64,000 bases of DNA from Pseudomonas songnenensis (GCF_003696315.1 NZ_RFFN01000001.1:186001-250000); one strand, 5' to 3'. Numbered from the stretch's first letter, positions 35,044-47,404 are shown. The notes: generated by a model not told the origin, from the letters alone. Numbers and translations are program-made.

Positions 35044-36240
35044 TCAGCTATTAGGCAGGATGCGGCAGGTCAGGCTCTTGATGTAGCGCGTCTCCGGGAT
35101 CGCCGGGTGTACCGGGTGATCGGGGCCCTGGGCGCCGCGTTCGAGCAGCTGGATGTTGCGGTCCAGATGGCGTGCGCTGCCAAGCAGGATGTTCTGCAGG
35201 TGGTCTTCTTCCAGGTGCATGGAGCAGCTGGCGCTGACCAGGATGCCGTCCTTGTTCAGCAGGCGCATCGCGGCTTCGTTGAGGCGGCGGTAGGCGGCCT
35301 CGCCGTTCTTGATGTCCTTCTTGCGCTTGATAAAGGCCGGCGGGTCGGTGATGACCACATCGAAGCGCTCCTCGGCGTTCTTCAGTTCCTTCATTGCCTC
35401 GAAGGCATCACCCTCGACGCAGGTCATCTTCTCGGCGACGCCATTGAGCGCGGCGTTACGCTCGACACCGTCCAGCGCGAAGGCCGAGGCGTCGACGCAG
35501 AACACCTCGCTGGCACCGAAGGCCGCCGCCTGCACGCCCCAGCCGCCGATGTAGCTGAACAGGTCGAGCACGCGCTTGCTCTTCACGTAGGGCGCCAGGC
35601 GCGCGCGGTTCATGCGGTGGTCGTAGAACCAGCCGGTCTTCTGGCCCTGCATGACCGGCGCCTCGAACTTCACGCCGTTCTCCTCCAGCGCGACCCATTC
35701 CGGCACCACGCCGAAGGCGGTATCGACGTAGCGCTCAAGGCCTTCGGCATCGCGGGCACTGGAGTCGTTCTTCCACAGTACGCCGCGGGGCTTGAGTACC
35801 TGTACCAGCGCCTCGAGCACGGCATCCTTGTTGCGCTCCATGGTGGCCGAAGCCAGCTGCACCACCAGGTGATCATGGAAGCGGTCCACCACCAGGCCCG
35901 GCAGCAGGTCGGAATCACCGTAGATCAGGCGATAGCAGGGCTGATCGAACAGGCGATCACGCAGCGACAGCGCGACCTGGATGCGATGCACCAGCAGCGA
36001 CTTGTCCAGGCTGTGCTTGAGATCGCGCGACAGCAGCCGCGCGCAGATCAGGTTGTTCGGCGAAATCCCGACGATGCCCAGCGGCTTGCCACCGGCCGCT
36101 TCGAGCACGGCCTGGTCCCCTGCGACGAAGCCGGTCAGCGGCGTGGCCGCGGTGTCCACCTCGTTGCTGTAGACCCACAGATGGCCGGCGCGCAGGCGGC
36201 GATCGGCATTGGCTTTGAGGCGCAGGCTGGGCAGGGACAT
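35044..36240 (-). CDS. rlmI: 23S rRNA (cytosine-C5)-methyltransferase RlmI-like
   Basis: 398 residues. An N-terminal PUA domain (about 1-80, RLRAGHLWVYSNEVDT) is followed by a linking domain and a Rossmann SAM-methyltransferase (about 190-395). Motif I is VLDLFSYIGGWGVQAAAFGA, motif IV is VITDPPAFIKRK, and the catalytic Cys is in LVSASCSMH. The layout is that of RlmI, which makes m5C1962 in 23S rRNA; exact target is inferred from the family. ATG at 36240. Confidence 0.9.
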   Translation of the reverse strand: MSLPSLRLKANADRRLRAGHLWVYSNEVDTAATPLTGFVAGDQAVLEAAGGKPLGIVGISPNNLICARLLSRDLKHSLDKSLLVHRIQVALSLRDRLFDQPCYRLIYGDSDLLPGLVVDRFHDHLVVQLASATMERNKDAVLEALVQVLKPRGVLWKNDSSARDAEGLERYVDTAFGVVPEWVALEENGVKFEAPVMQGQKTGWFYDHRMNRARLAPYVKSKRVLDLFSYIGGWGVQAAAFGASEVFCVDASAFALDGVERNAALNGVAEKMTCVEGDAFEAMKELKNAEERFDVVITDPPAFIKRKKDIKNGEAAYRRLNEAAMRLLNKDGILVSASCSMHLEEDHLQNILLGSARHLDRNIQLLERGAQGPDHPVHPAIPETRYIKSLTCRILPNS

Positions 36241-36341
36241 CGGCGGGGCTCCGGGAAAAAGACGGGCATTCTAAACGAGCGGCAGGCCACGCGCGCCGGC
36301 GCTGCCGGAAAATCTCGCAGCGCCCGCCACGCATCGTCCGG

Positions 36342-36887
36342 TCAGGCGGACAGGGCCTTGATCAGCGCCTGGTTGAACGCCGGGATGTCATCCGGTTTGC
36401 GGCTGCTGATCAACTGACCGTCTACCACCACCTCCTGGTCCACCCAGTCGGCGCCGGCGTTCTTCAGGTCGTCGGTGAGCGAGGGCCAGCTGGTCATGCG
36501 CTTGCCCTTGGCCAGCCCGGCCGAGATCAGCAGCCAGCCGCCATGGCAGATCACCGCGATCGGCTTGTTCGCTGCAGCGGCATCGCGCACCAGCTGCTGC
36601 GCGGTTTCGTCGGTACGAATGGTATCGGAATTGACCACGCCACCGGGCAGCAGCACGGCGTCATAGTCATTCATAACGAGGTCGTCGAAGGTCTTGTCCA
36701 CGTGAAATTTGCTGGCCGGTGTGGTGTGATTCCAACCGGTGACTTCGCCATTCTTGGCAGAAACGATCTCCGCGGTCGCTCCGGCATTTTCCAACGCCTC
36801 CTTCGGCCCGGTCAGCTCGACCTGCTCGAAGCCGTCGGTCACCAGTATTGCCACGCGCTTGCCAGCGAGAGATTGGCTCATTGGCAT
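36342..36887 (-). CDS. PfpI/DJ-1 family type 1 glutamine amidotransferase-like protein
   Basis: 181 residues, a single DJ-1/PfpI domain. The nucleophile elbow is AVICHGGW with the reactive Cys, and the acidic partner lies in DGFEQVELTGPKEAL, followed by AVLLPGGVVNSD. This matches YhbO/PfpI-type proteins linked to stress resistance and repair of glycated proteins; protease activity is uncertain in the family. It is divergent from the HDOD gene. Confidence 0.88.
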   Translation of the reverse strand: MPMSQSLAGKRVAILVTDGFEQVELTGPKEALENAGATAEIVSAKNGEVTGWNHTTPASKFHVDKTFDDLVMNDYDAVLLPGGVVNSDTIRTDETAQQLVRDAAAANKPIAVICHGGWLLISAGLAKGKRMTSWPSLTDDLKNAGADWVDQEVVVDGQLISSRKPDDIPAFNQALIKALSA

Positions 36888-37010
36888 TGCCTCCTTCTGT
36901 TCTGTCGGTCGCCCCGCGGAATGCGGGTCACTTGAAATGTGACCCGCATCTCAGCCAAAGTTCGCCTTTTCGTGCCGATGGCACTTTGCCCTCTCCTTGA
37001 GCGTCCCTTC

Positions 37011-37877
37011 ATGGCCGTTGAACTCTCCGCCGAACAGATTAGCCGGGTGCTGCAAGGCATCAGTGTGCCTCCGCAACCGCAAATCATGGTCGACCTGCAG
37101 ATGGAGCAGGTCATGCCCGTTCCGGATCTGAAGGCCATCTCACGGCTGATCAGCCAGGACCCGGGGCTGTCCGGCGCATTGCTGAAGATCGTCAACTCGC
37201 CTTATTTCGGCCTCGCCAACCGCATCGCTTCCATTCAGCAGGCAGTGAATCTGCTGGGCTGCAATTCGGTGATCAACCTGATCAACGCCCAGTCGATCAA
37301 GGGCGAGATGAGTGACGAAACCATCGTTACCCTCAGCCGTTTCTGGGACACCGCGCAGGATGTGGCGATGGCCTGCCTCACCCTGGCCAAGCGCATCGGC
37401 TACCAGTCGCCGGATGAGGCCTACACCCTGGGCCTGTTCCACAACTGCGGCATACCGCTGATGCTCAAGCGCTTCCCCGGCTACATGGCGGTGCTGGAAG
37501 AGGCCTATGCCAGCGCCGGGACCGGGCAGCGCATCGTCGACATCGAGAACCGCGTGCTCAGCACCAACCATGCTGTGGTCGGCTACTTCACCGCGAAGTC
37601 GTGGAACCTGCCGTTGCACCTGTGCGATGCCATCGCCAATCACCACAACGCCCTGTCATTGTTCTCCGACGATTCGGCGCGCGATGCACCGATCAAGACG
37701 CTGCTGGCGATCCTCAAGATGGCCGAGCACATCTGTGCCTGCCATCGCGTCCTCGGTGCGCAGCCGGACGATCACGAGTGGGAAGGCATCTCCCAGCTGG
37801 TGCTCGAATACGTCGGGCTCTCGGAGTACGACTTCCTCTGCCTGAAGGAGAGCATCCGCGAGCTGGGCGTGGGCTGA
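37011..37877 (+). CDS. HDOD-domain signalling protein
   Basis: 288 residues from the ATG at 37011; in-frame ATGs at 36939 and 36978 would add non-conserved residues. The HDOD fold occupies most of the protein (about 10-210): LPPQPQ-like [52 protein letters not shown], and [17 protein letters not shown] proteins resemble HD-GYP domains but lack the metal-binding residues and act in regulation (for example c-di-GMP, motility or stress). The specific role is unknown. Followed by mutM after 56 bp. Confidence 0.85.
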   Translation: MAVELSAEQISRVLQGISVPPQPQIMVDLQMEQVMPVPDLKAISRLISQDPGLSGALLKIVNSPYFGLANRIASIQQAVNLLGCNSVINLINAQSIKGEMSDETIVTLSRFWDTAQDVAMACLTLAKRIGYQSPDEAYTLGLFHNCGIPLMLKRFPGYMAVLEEAYASAGTGQRIVDIENRVLSTNHAVVGYFTAKSWNLPLHLCDAIANHHNALSLFSDDSARDAPIKTLLAILKMAEHICACHRVLGAQPDDHEWEGISQLVLEYVGLSEYDFLCLKESIRELGVG

Positions 37878-37933
37878 CGCCCCGGCGCCGGCCTGCTAAG
37901 GTCGGCATCCCTTCGCTGTATTCAACGTCTGCC

Positions 37934-38746
37934 ATGCCTGAACTCCCAGAAGTCGAAACTACCCGTCGTGGCATCGAGCCGCGCCTGGTCGGTCAGCGCG
38001 TCGACCGCGTGCTGGTGCGCGACCGGCGCCTGCGCTGGCCGATTCCGGAAGACCTCGATGTGCGCCTGTCCGGTCAGCGCATCGAGGCCGTCGAGCGGCG
38101 CGCCAAGTACCTGCTGATCAAGGCTGAGGCGGGTACGCTGATCGTCCATCTGGGTATGTCCGGTAGCCTGCGCCTGGTGGACGCGACGCAGCCGGTGGGC
38201 AAGCACGATCACGTCGATATCCTGCTGGAGTCCGGCCAGGCACTGCGCTACACCGACCCGCGGCGTTTCGGCGCGATGCTCTGGAGCGAGGAGCCGCTCG
38301 CCCATGTGCTGCTGGCGAGCCTCGGACCCGAGCCGCTGGGTGGGGATTTCGACGGCGACCGGCTGTATCGGCTGTCCCGCGGGCGCAGCATGGCGGTCAA
38401 GCCGTTCATCATGGACAACGCCGTGGTGGTGGGCGTCGGCAATATCTATGCGAGCGAGGCGCTGTTCGCCGCCGGCATCGACCCGCGGCGGCCGGCCGGC
38501 AGCATTTCACGGGCGCGTTACCTGAAGCTCGGTGAGGAGATCCGGCGAATATTGGCGATGGCCATCGAGCGCGGCGGCACGACCCTGCGTGACTTCGTCG
38601 GCGGCGATGGCAAGCCCGGTTACTTCCAGCAGGAGCTGTTCGTCTACGGACGGGCCGGCGAATTCTGCAAGAGCTGCGGCTCGACCCTGCGCGAGATTCG
38701 CCTCGGTCAGCGCGCCAGTGTCTATTGCAGTCGTTGCCAGCGTTGA
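37934..38746 (+). CDS. mutM: Formamidopyrimidine-DNA glycosylase
   Basis: 270 residues. MutM removes 8-oxoguanine and formamidopyrimidines and nicks at the abasic site in base excision repair. The catalytic N-terminus [12 protein letters not shown] (Pro2, Glu3), the RRAKYLL loop with the conserved Lys, [11 protein letters not shown], and the helix-two-turn-helix [13 protein letters not shown] are present. A C-terminal zinc finger follows ([20 protein letters not shown] then CSRC). The frame extends upstream over the HDOD gene, but Pro2 fixes the start at 37934. Confidence 0.97.
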   Translation: MPELPEVETTRRGIEPRLVGQRVDRVLVRDRRLRWPIPEDLDVRLSGQRIEAVERRAKYLLIKAEAGTLIVHLGMSGSLRLVDATQPVGKHDHVDILLESGQALRYTDPRRFGAMLWSEEPLAHVLLASLGPEPLGGDFDGDRLYRLSRGRSMAVKPFIMDNAVVVGVGNIYASEALFAAGIDPRRPAGSISRARYLKLGEEIRRILAMAIERGGTTLRDFVGGDGKPGYFQQELFVYGRAGEFCKSCGSTLREIRLGQRASVYCSRCQR

Positions 38747-38796
38747 ACCCCCGCAGACTGCGCGTGCATTGACGGCGTTCACGCTCAGCGAGCCCC

Positions 38797-38815
38797 GGCC
38801 ACTGCTATAGTGGCC
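38797..38815. promoter_or_regulatory. Inverted repeat overlapping an extended -10, upstream of a small secreted protein gene
   Basis: GGCCACT (38797-38803) and AGTGGCC (38809-38815) form a perfect 7-bp palindrome around GCTAT. Inside it, TGC-TATAGT (TATAGT at 38806-38811) reads as an extended -10 for the gene starting at 38862. No good -35 is seen. It may be an operator, or the hairpin may serve as the mutM terminator. Confidence 0.4.
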
Positions 38816-38861
38816 GCCACAACTAAAATTGCCGCGTTTCGCACAGCTGAAGGACCACACC

Positions 38862-39203
38862 ATGAACCTGTTCCGCTCTACCGCTGCTGTCTTGGCACTG
38901 ACCACTGGCCTGCTGGCGCTGCCGGCGCATGCGGAATCGGTTCCGCAGAATGTCAGCGGCGATCCGATGTACACCGTTGAGGCGCCCAAGGCCTACTCGA
39001 TGATCGGCGATCTGGTCATCGCCCGCCCGCTGCTGATCGGCGCGACCGTGCTGGGCGCCGCCGCTTTCGTCGTCAGCCTGCCGTTCACCGCGCTGGGCGG
39101 TAACGTCGGCGAGGCTGGCAAGGCATTGGTGGTCGAGCCGGGCAAGGCGGCCTTCGTGCGCTGCCTGGGTTGCACCACCAGTGGCTATGGCGCCCAGAAT
39201 TGA
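38862..39203 (+). CDS. Small exported protein, function unknown
   Basis: 113 residues. A signal peptide of about 23 residues ([20 protein letters not shown], cleavage at AHA-ES) is followed by a short loop, one strongly hydrophobic segment (about 52-78, [20 protein letters not shown]) and a Gly/Ala-rich tail with two cysteines (RCLGCTT). GAAGGA at 38849-38854 precedes the ATG. Pseudomonads carry a small hypothetical gene at this place after mutM (PA0358 position, from memory). No domain is recognised. Confidence 0.7.
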   Translation: MNLFRSTAAVLALTTGLLALPAHAESVPQNVSGDPMYTVEAPKAYSMIGDLVIARPLLIGATVLGAAAFVVSLPFTALGGNVGEAGKALVVEPGKAAFVRCLGCTTSGYGAQN

Positions 39204-39303
39204 TCGGCATCATCCGCGCCGCGACTCGTCGGGCATGAGCCTTTCGGTCGTGGTGCTGCTGCAGTAGGCTTCGCCTCCCATTCCGCACCGCGAAGCCGAA
39301 CGC

Positions 39304-41125
39304 TTGAACAATCGCTACTTCAAGATCCTTCTGCCGATCGTCGGCGTGTTGATGCTGTCCTGGTCGTTCTGGGCCAATGACGGCTGGCTCGAGCTCTGCG
39401 CGGGGCTCGCGCTCTTCCTGTTCGGCATGCAGTGCCTGGAGGAGGGGTTACGTCAGCTGGCCGGTAGCAAGCTCGAGCAGCTGCTGGCGCGGAGCACGGC
39501 AACCCCGCTCAAGGGCCTGCTGTTCGGTATCAGCGGCACCATGCTGCTGCAATCGAGCACGCTGGTTTCGCTACTCACTATCGCTTTCATCAGTACCGGG
39601 CTGATCAAGCTCGCGGGTGGCATCGCGATTTTGTTCGGCGCCAACCTGGGCTCTACGACCGGCATCTGGCTGCTCGCGCTGGCCGGACAGAACGTCAGCC
39701 TCAGCCCGCTTGCCTTGCCGCTACTGGTGTTCGGGGTGCTGGCCAGCTTCACTGGCGACAAGGGAAAGGCTGCCGGGCGCATCGTGCTTGGCATCGCGTT
39801 CATCTTCCTCGGTATCGATCAGATCAAGGATGGCTTTTCCAGCTTCGGCAGTTTCGACCTGTCGCACTACCATGCGGGAGGATTGAAGGGGCAGTTGCTG
39901 TTCGTCGCGATCGGCCTGCTCGCCACCGTGGTGCTGCAGTCCAGTCATGCCACGCTGATGCTGACGCTGACCGCGCTGGCTGCCGGGCAGCTGGATCTCG
40001 GGCAGGCGCTGGCGACCGCCATCGGTGCCAACGTGGGTACCACGGTGACCGCTGCCCTGGTCGGTTCGCTCGGCGGCAATCGGAGCGCCCAGCGGCTGGC
40101 GCTGGCACATGTACTGTTCAACGTGGTGACCGCGCTACTGGCGCTGGCACTGCTGCAGCCACTCACCGATCTGGTGCGCTGGATCACCGAGCCTCTGGGG
40201 TTGGGCGGCAACACCCTGATTCAGCTGGCACTGTTCCATTCGTTGTTCAACGCCATGGGCGTCGCGCTGTTCTGGCCGTTTCAGCGTCAGCTCGCCGCGT
40301 TGCTGCAGCGGGTGCTGCCCGATCGTGTCGAGCCGACGGTGCTGATTACCGAGCTTGCCCAGGCGGTGCCGGCAGAGCCGCTGACTCATGCGCGTTACCT
40401 CAACGATCGTGCGCTGGATTCGGTAGATGCTGCGGCCAGCGCCGTGGCGCAGGAGCTGCAGCACCTGGCCCGGTTGAGCCTGGAGGTGATCTGTCATGCG
40501 ACCTACCTGCCGGTTGATCAGCTGCGACAGCAGGGCAGGATCGACGAAGCGCTGATCAATGCAAAGCCCGAAGCGCAGGCGCTGGATGCCGAGCGGCTCT
40601 ATCAGCGCCATATCAAGGGCGTGTATTCCGATCTGCTGGCGTTCATGGGTCGCCTGGAACTGCCGTTGGACGAAAGCCACCAGGCGTTCTGGCTGAGCTG
40701 TCAGGTAGCGGCTTTGCAGTTGGTGGATGCAGTCAAGGATGCCAAGCACCTGCAAAAGAACCTGGGACACTATCTGCGCACCGACGAATCTGCCGCGCGC
40801 CAGGCCTATGTCGAGTTGCGTCGGCATCTCCTGGAGTCCCTCCGGGAGATTCGTGCACTGAACCACTCGGAACTGCCCGATGAGCTCTGGCGCGAGCGGC
40901 TGAACTGGCTGGACGAGCGCGCGGCGCAATTCGATACCGAGTTTCGCCGCCGCCTGTTCGAGTCGATCCGCAACCACAAGCTGGATGGCCTGCAGACCAG
41001 CTCGCTGATGAACGATCTCGGCTATGCCAGTCGCATCATCCAGAGCCTGCGCAATGCCCTGCTGCTTGGCGAGGGGCATGAGCTGACGCGGCAGCTGCGT
41101 CAGCTCGCCGAGGACGACGGCCCGG

Positions 41126-41142
<17 letters not shown>
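39304..41142 (+). CDS. Na/Pi cotransporter family protein with C-terminal PhoU-like region
   Basis: 612 residues if the TTG at 39304 is used, or 596 from the ATG at 39352; the frame is closed by a TAG at 39265, and no other start lies between. TTG is preferred because it keeps the first membrane segment whole. The membrane domain (about 1-345) shows two inverted repeats with the signatures LLQSSTLVSLLTIAF and VVLQSSHATLMLTLTAL, the SLC34/NptA phosphate-sodium sites. The C-terminal 250 residues are helical and PhoU-like (LYQRHIKGVYSDLLAFMGRL). Predicted inner-membrane phosphate transporter, import or efflux uncertain. Confidence 0.87.
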
Positions 41143-43152
<2,010 letters not shown>

Positions 43153-43178
43153 TTACGACCGGGCAATTGTGCCGCATC

Positions 43179-43209
43179 GCCGGCCCGCGTGCACTCGACG
43201 CGGCCCGGC
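43179..43209 (-). terminator. GC-rich hairpin downstream of coaD
   Basis: GCCGGCCCGCGT (43179-43190) and ACGCGGCCCGGC (43198-43209) form a 12-bp stem with one C-C mismatch and a 7-base loop. It lies 9 bp beyond the coaD stop reading on the minus strand. No T-tract follows, so it may only partly separate coaD from the ferredoxin gene. Confidence 0.4.
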
Positions 43210-43217
43210 GGGCAGCT

Positions 43218-43799
<582 letters not shown>

Positions 43800-43805
43800 T
43801 CAATC

Positions 43806-45401
43806 TCAAGACTTCTTCAAGCGATCATCCAGATCCGACGCCAGTTTCGCGCACAGTGCGTAGATCGAGAGCTGGGGGTTTGCGCCAATGCTGGTCGGGA
43901 ACAGCGAGCCGTCATGTATCGACAGGTTGGCCAGCTGATGGTGCCGTCCGAGGCTGTCCGTCACGGCCCGGCGTGGGTCGTCGCCCATGGCACAACCGCC
44001 CATCACGTGGGCGCTACCGAGGCGGGTGCGGTACGGCGCGAGGTCCAGACCCTCGATCAGCTCACGGGCGGCGCGCGGCGTACGCACGTAGCGGGCGTCG
44101 GCATGCAACGGCAGCACGGCGCGGGCGCCGGCGGCGAACTGGATCTGCGCCATGCTGTGAAAGGCGCGGCGGATGCCGTTCCAGGCATAGTCGGTCACGC
44201 GGTAGTCGAGCACCGGGCTGCCGTCGCTGCGCAGCTCCACCGTGCCCTCGGCGCTGTCCGGATGAAAGCCGTCGCGCTGCAGGGCGATCATCGCGTGGGT
44301 ATGCGGCAGCGCGGCCATGCGCTGCGCATTCTCCGTACCGAAGTCGCCGAGCAATGTGGCCGCAAGGGCCGGGTGAATGGGCGGTACTTCAAGCTTGTAG
44401 CCGGCCGGCCCGGCAGCCCCGTCGCGCCACTGGAAGTGGTCGGAATAGATCGACTGTGGCGCACCGCTGAAGGCGTCGATGCGCGCGTCGAATTGCGCCG
44501 CGGAGAAGTTGGTCAGGTGCAGGAAGGTGCGCTTGCCGACGCGCTGGTGCGGGTCCGGGGCGTCGGAGCGCAGCAGCAAACCCGGCGTGTTGATGCCGCC
44601 GCCGGCCAGGATGTAGTGCCTGGCGACCACGCGGATACGGCGCCCGGTCGGCGCCACGCAGCGATCGTCCATCGCCAGGCAATCGAGGCCGACGACCTGC
44701 TCTGCACGGATCAGCAAGCGTTCGGCGCGGGCGAGGTAAAGCAGTTCGCCGCCCTTGTCCAGCAGCGCCGGAATGCTGGTAACCAGCATCGACTGCTTGG
44801 CGTTGGTCGGGCAGCCCATGCCGCAGTAGCCGAGGTTCCAGCAGCCGCGCACGTTGCGCGGGATCACCGCCCAGTGCTGGCCGAGGCTTTCGCAGCCGCG
44901 CTGCAGTACCGCGTTGTTGGCATTTGGCGGCACCGCCCAGGGCGCGACGCCGAGGCGCTGCTCCATGCGTTCGAACCAGGGCTGCAGCGCCTCGGCCGAA
45001 AGTCCGCTGACGCCGTGTTCGCTGGCCCAGTGCTGCAGGGTCTGCGGTGGTGTGCGGAAGCTCGACGTCCAGTTCACCAGCGTGGTGCCGCCGACCGCGC
45101 GTCCCTGCAGGATGGTGATGGCGCCGTCCTTGCTGGTGCGGCCGATGGCTTCCTGATAGAGCGAGCGGTAGGCGCGGGCCTCCTGCATGTCGAAGTCGCC
45201 GCTGGTGCGCAGCGGGCCTTCCTCGATCAGCAGTACCTTGTAGCCCGCGGCGCTCAGCACTTCGGCGCTGGTGGCACCGCCTGCGCCGCTGCCGACGATG
45301 GCGATATCGGCTTCCAGCGTCAGATCCTGCCGCAGGCGCGAGCCGTCATGGGTTGTCCAGCCGCGGGCGAGACCTTCGGCAAACAGATCGGCAACAGGCA
45401 C
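43806..45401 (-). CDS. GMC-family FAD oxidoreductase
   Basis: 531 residues, GTG start at 45401 with an AAGGAGG ribosome site. An N-terminal FAD-binding motif GSGAGG (in IAIVGSGAGGATSAEVLSAA) is followed by GRAVGGTTLVNW. The C-terminal GMC part has SAHVMGGCAMGDDPRRAVTD and the catalytic-type His region NLSIHDGSLFPTSIGANPQLS. GMC enzymes oxidise alcohols to aldehydes or ketones. No signal peptide is present. It is third in an operon after an aldehyde dehydrogenase and a Tat-type small subunit, so I infer an alcohol dehydrogenase large subunit. Confidence 0.87.
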   Translation of the reverse strand: MPVADLFAEGLARGWTTHDGSRLRQDLTLEADIAIVGSGAGGATSAEVLSAAGYKVLLIEEGPLRTSGDFDMQEARAYRSLYQEAIGRTSKDGAITILQGRAVGGTTLVNWTSSFRTPPQTLQHWASEHGVSGLSAEALQPWFERMEQRLGVAPWAVPPNANNAVLQRGCESLGQHWAVIPRNVRGCWNLGYCGMGCPTNAKQSMLVTSIPALLDKGGELLYLARAERLLIRAEQVVGLDCLAMDDRCVAPTGRRIRVVARHYILAGGGINTPGLLLRSDAPDPHQRVGKRTFLHLTNFSAAQFDARIDAFSGAPQSIYSDHFQWRDGAAGPAGYKLEVPPIHPALAATLLGDFGTENAQRMAALPHTHAMIALQRDGFHPDSAEGTVELRSDGSPVLDYRVTDYAWNGIRRAFHSMAQIQFAAGARAVLPLHADARYVRTPRAARELIEGLDLAPYRTRLGSAHVMGGCAMGDDPRRAVTDSLGRHHQLANLSIHDGSLFPTSIGANPQLSIYALCAKLASDLDDRLKKS

Positions 45402-45416
45402 GCAGGCCTCCTTTGG

Positions 45417-45947
45417 TCAGATTTTGGGCGGGCCGGGGTAAGCGCAGTGCGCCCATGAGCGGGGACTGGCGTACCAGGCCATGAGGGTCATCTGCAGTAA
45501 CGAGGCGTGGCCCTGACGCAAAAGGGCCAGCGAGCTGTTCTGCCAGCGCTGCAGGAATGCCCGCAGCTCGTCATCCGAGGCATGGCTCCAGTCGCCCCAG
45601 ACGCCGGTCAACGGACCGCGGGTCAGCGGCAGACTGAGCACATCGAAGAGCTGCTGCACCTGCTTCGCCAGGGCCGGCGACAGATGTTGCAGGCCCAGGT
45701 CGAGACTGACGAGGGTGTCCTGCACCGCTTGTGGCATGGCCTCTTCAGGCGCTGTTCCTTGCAACAGCAGCGGTGTCAGGCGATTGAGCAGTGGCAGGTC
45801 GCTTTCGCGCAGCATGGTGAAGCCGCTCGCCGGACCGTCGGCAGCGGCAGTGAACGTGCGGCTGAGCAGGCCGCCGCCGGCCAACACCGCGCTGCCGAGC
45901 AGACCGATCTTGAGCAGTTGGCGGCGGTTGACGGATAGATCGGGCAT
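45417..45947 (-). CDS. Tat-signal small subunit protein (gluconate 2-dehydrogenase subunit 3-like)
   Basis: 176 residues from the ATG at 45947. The N-terminus NRRQLLKIGLLGSAVLAGGG is a twin-arginine signal (RR plus a mild hydrophobic core) with probable cleavage near TAAADG. The remainder is helical (ALAKQVQQLFDVLSLPLTRG, DDELRAFLQRWQNSS) and ends in Pro-rich residues. Position and size match the small subunits that accompany membrane or periplasmic GMC dehydrogenases such as gluconate and fructose dehydrogenase. It lies 15 bp before the GMC gene and 14 bp after the aldehyde dehydrogenase gene. Confidence 0.75.
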   Translation of the reverse strand: MPDLSVNRRQLLKIGLLGSAVLAGGGLLSRTFTAAADGPASGFTMLRESDLPLLNRLTPLLLQGTAPEEAMPQAVQDTLVSLDLGLQHLSPALAKQVQQLFDVLSLPLTRGPLTGVWGDWSHASDDELRAFLQRWQNSSLALLRQGHASLLQMTLMAWYASPRSWAHCAYPGPPKI

Positions 45948-45961
45948 CGTGATGTCGTGCT

Positions 45962-47374
45962 TCAGCGGATGAACAGCGCGTAGATCAGCTTCTGCCACCA
46001 CCTGCCGTAGGGCGGGTAGACCAGCCGGGCGGCGTTGAAGCGCTGTTTGATGAACAGGCTCTTGGCCTTGCTGAAGGTGAGAAAACCTTCGCGCCCGTGG
46101 TATTGCCCCATGCCTGAAGGACCGATGCCACCGAACGGCAGGTCGTCCTGCGCGACATGCAGCAGGGTATCGTTCAGGCACACCCCACCGGAGTGGGTCT
46201 TTTCCAGTACGCGCTGCTGTTCGGCGCGGTCGTAGCCGAAGTAGTACAACGCCAGCGGCCGCGGCCGCGCATTGACGTACGCCAGTGCTTCATCCAGATC
46301 GCCGTAGGGCACGACCGGCAGCAGCGGACCGAAGATCTCCTCGTGCATCACCCGCATGTGCTCGTTGACCTCGAGCAACAGGCAATGCGGCATGCGTCGC
46401 TGCTGCGCTTCGGCGAACAGCGGCATGATCCGCGCGCCCTTGGCCTGGGCATCGTCCAGGCAGTCCTGTAGCCGCGTCAGCTGGCGGTCGTTGATGATCG
46501 CGGTGTAGTCGGGGTTGTCCGCGAGGCTCGGATATAGACGTTGCACGGCCTCGCGGTAAGCGGAAACGAAGCCTTCGATGCGCTCCTGCGGCACCAGCAC
46601 ATAGTCTGGCGCGACACAGGTCTGCCCCGCGTTCATGCACTTGCCGAAGGCGATGCGCTCGGCGGCATCGACCAACGGCACCGTGGCCGAGACGATGGCC
46701 GGTGACTTGCCGCCGAGTTCGAGTGTCACCGGCGTGAGGTTCTCGGCCGCCGCACGCATCACGTCGCGGCCGATATGGGTTGCGCCGGTGAACAGCAGAT
46801 GGTCGAGGGGTAGCCGGGCGAAGGCGCAGCCGACCTCCACGTCGCCGAGCACTAGCGCCACCTGATCCTCGGGAAATATCTGCGCGAGCAGCGTCTTGAG
46901 CAGTTGGCCGGTGGCCGGTGTCGACTCGCTCATCTTCAGCATCACCCGGTTGCCGGCCGCGAGCGCGCCGATCAGCGGGCCGATGGCCAGATAGAGCGGG
47001 TAGTTCCACGGCACGATGATGCCGACGACGCCCAGCGGCTGATAGACCACACGAGCGCTGGCCGGCTGGAAAGCCAGGCCGACCCGCCGCCGCGAAGGTT
47101 TCATCCAGCGCCGCAGATGGCGGCAGGCGTAGCGGATGCCATGCAGGCTGGGCATGATTTCCGCCAGCAGGGTTTCGTCGGCCGAGCGATGGCCGAAATC
47201 GGCGCTGATCGCTTCGATCAGCGCCGGCTGGTGAGTTGCCAGCACATCGCGCAGCGCGTCCAGCCAGCGCACGCGGTCTTCCTCCGAAGGCATGGGCGCG
47301 GCGAGAAAGGCCGAACGTTGCCGCTGGAACACGGCCTCCATGGCGGCGATCGCCTGCGGGATGTCGGCGGACAT
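45962..47374 (-). CDS. calB: Aldehyde dehydrogenase, coniferyl aldehyde dehydrogenase type
   Basis: 470 residues. The ALDH core is complete: VVGIIVPWNYPLYLAIGPLI, KMSESTPATG, TLELGGKSPAIV with the catalytic Glu, the Cys nucleophile in NAGQTCVAPDYVLV, and FGPLLPVVPY. It most resembles the coniferyl aldehyde dehydrogenase branch, with a hydrophobic C-terminal tail (RWWQKLIYALFIR) that may bind membrane. It oxidises aromatic or long-chain aldehydes to acids with NAD(P). First gene of the three-gene operon, with AGGAG before the ATG and a promoter at 47405-47433. Confidence 0.83.
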   Translation of the reverse strand: MSADIPQAIAAMEAVFQRQRSAFLAAPMPSEEDRVRWLDALRDVLATHQPALIEAISADFGHRSADETLLAEIMPSLHGIRYACRHLRRWMKPSRRRVGLAFQPASARVVYQPLGVVGIIVPWNYPLYLAIGPLIGALAAGNRVMLKMSESTPATGQLLKTLLAQIFPEDQVALVLGDVEVGCAFARLPLDHLLFTGATHIGRDVMRAAAENLTPVTLELGGKSPAIVSATVPLVDAAERIAFGKCMNAGQTCVAPDYVLVPQERIEGFVSAYREAVQRLYPSLADNPDYTAIINDRQLTRLQDCLDDAQAKGARIMPLFAEAQQRRMPHCLLLEVNEHMRVMHEEIFGPLLPVVPYGDLDEALAYVNARPRPLALYYFGYDRAEQQRVLEKTHSGGVCLNDTLLHVAQDDLPFGGIGPSGMGQYHGREGFLTFSKAKSLFIKQRFNAARLVYPPYGRWWQKLIYALFIR

Positions 47375-47404
47375 GGAAGCTCCTCAAGAATAACGGCTGG
47401 GAGA

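Noticed and set aside
38769..38811. TTGACG paired with TATAGT upstream of the small exported gene
   Set aside because: The spacing is 31 bases, too long for a sigma-70 promoter.
43914..45458. 514-codon plus-strand open frame opposite the GMC gene
   Set aside because: Antisense artefact; the minus-strand gene has FAD and GMC motifs and a strong ribosome site.
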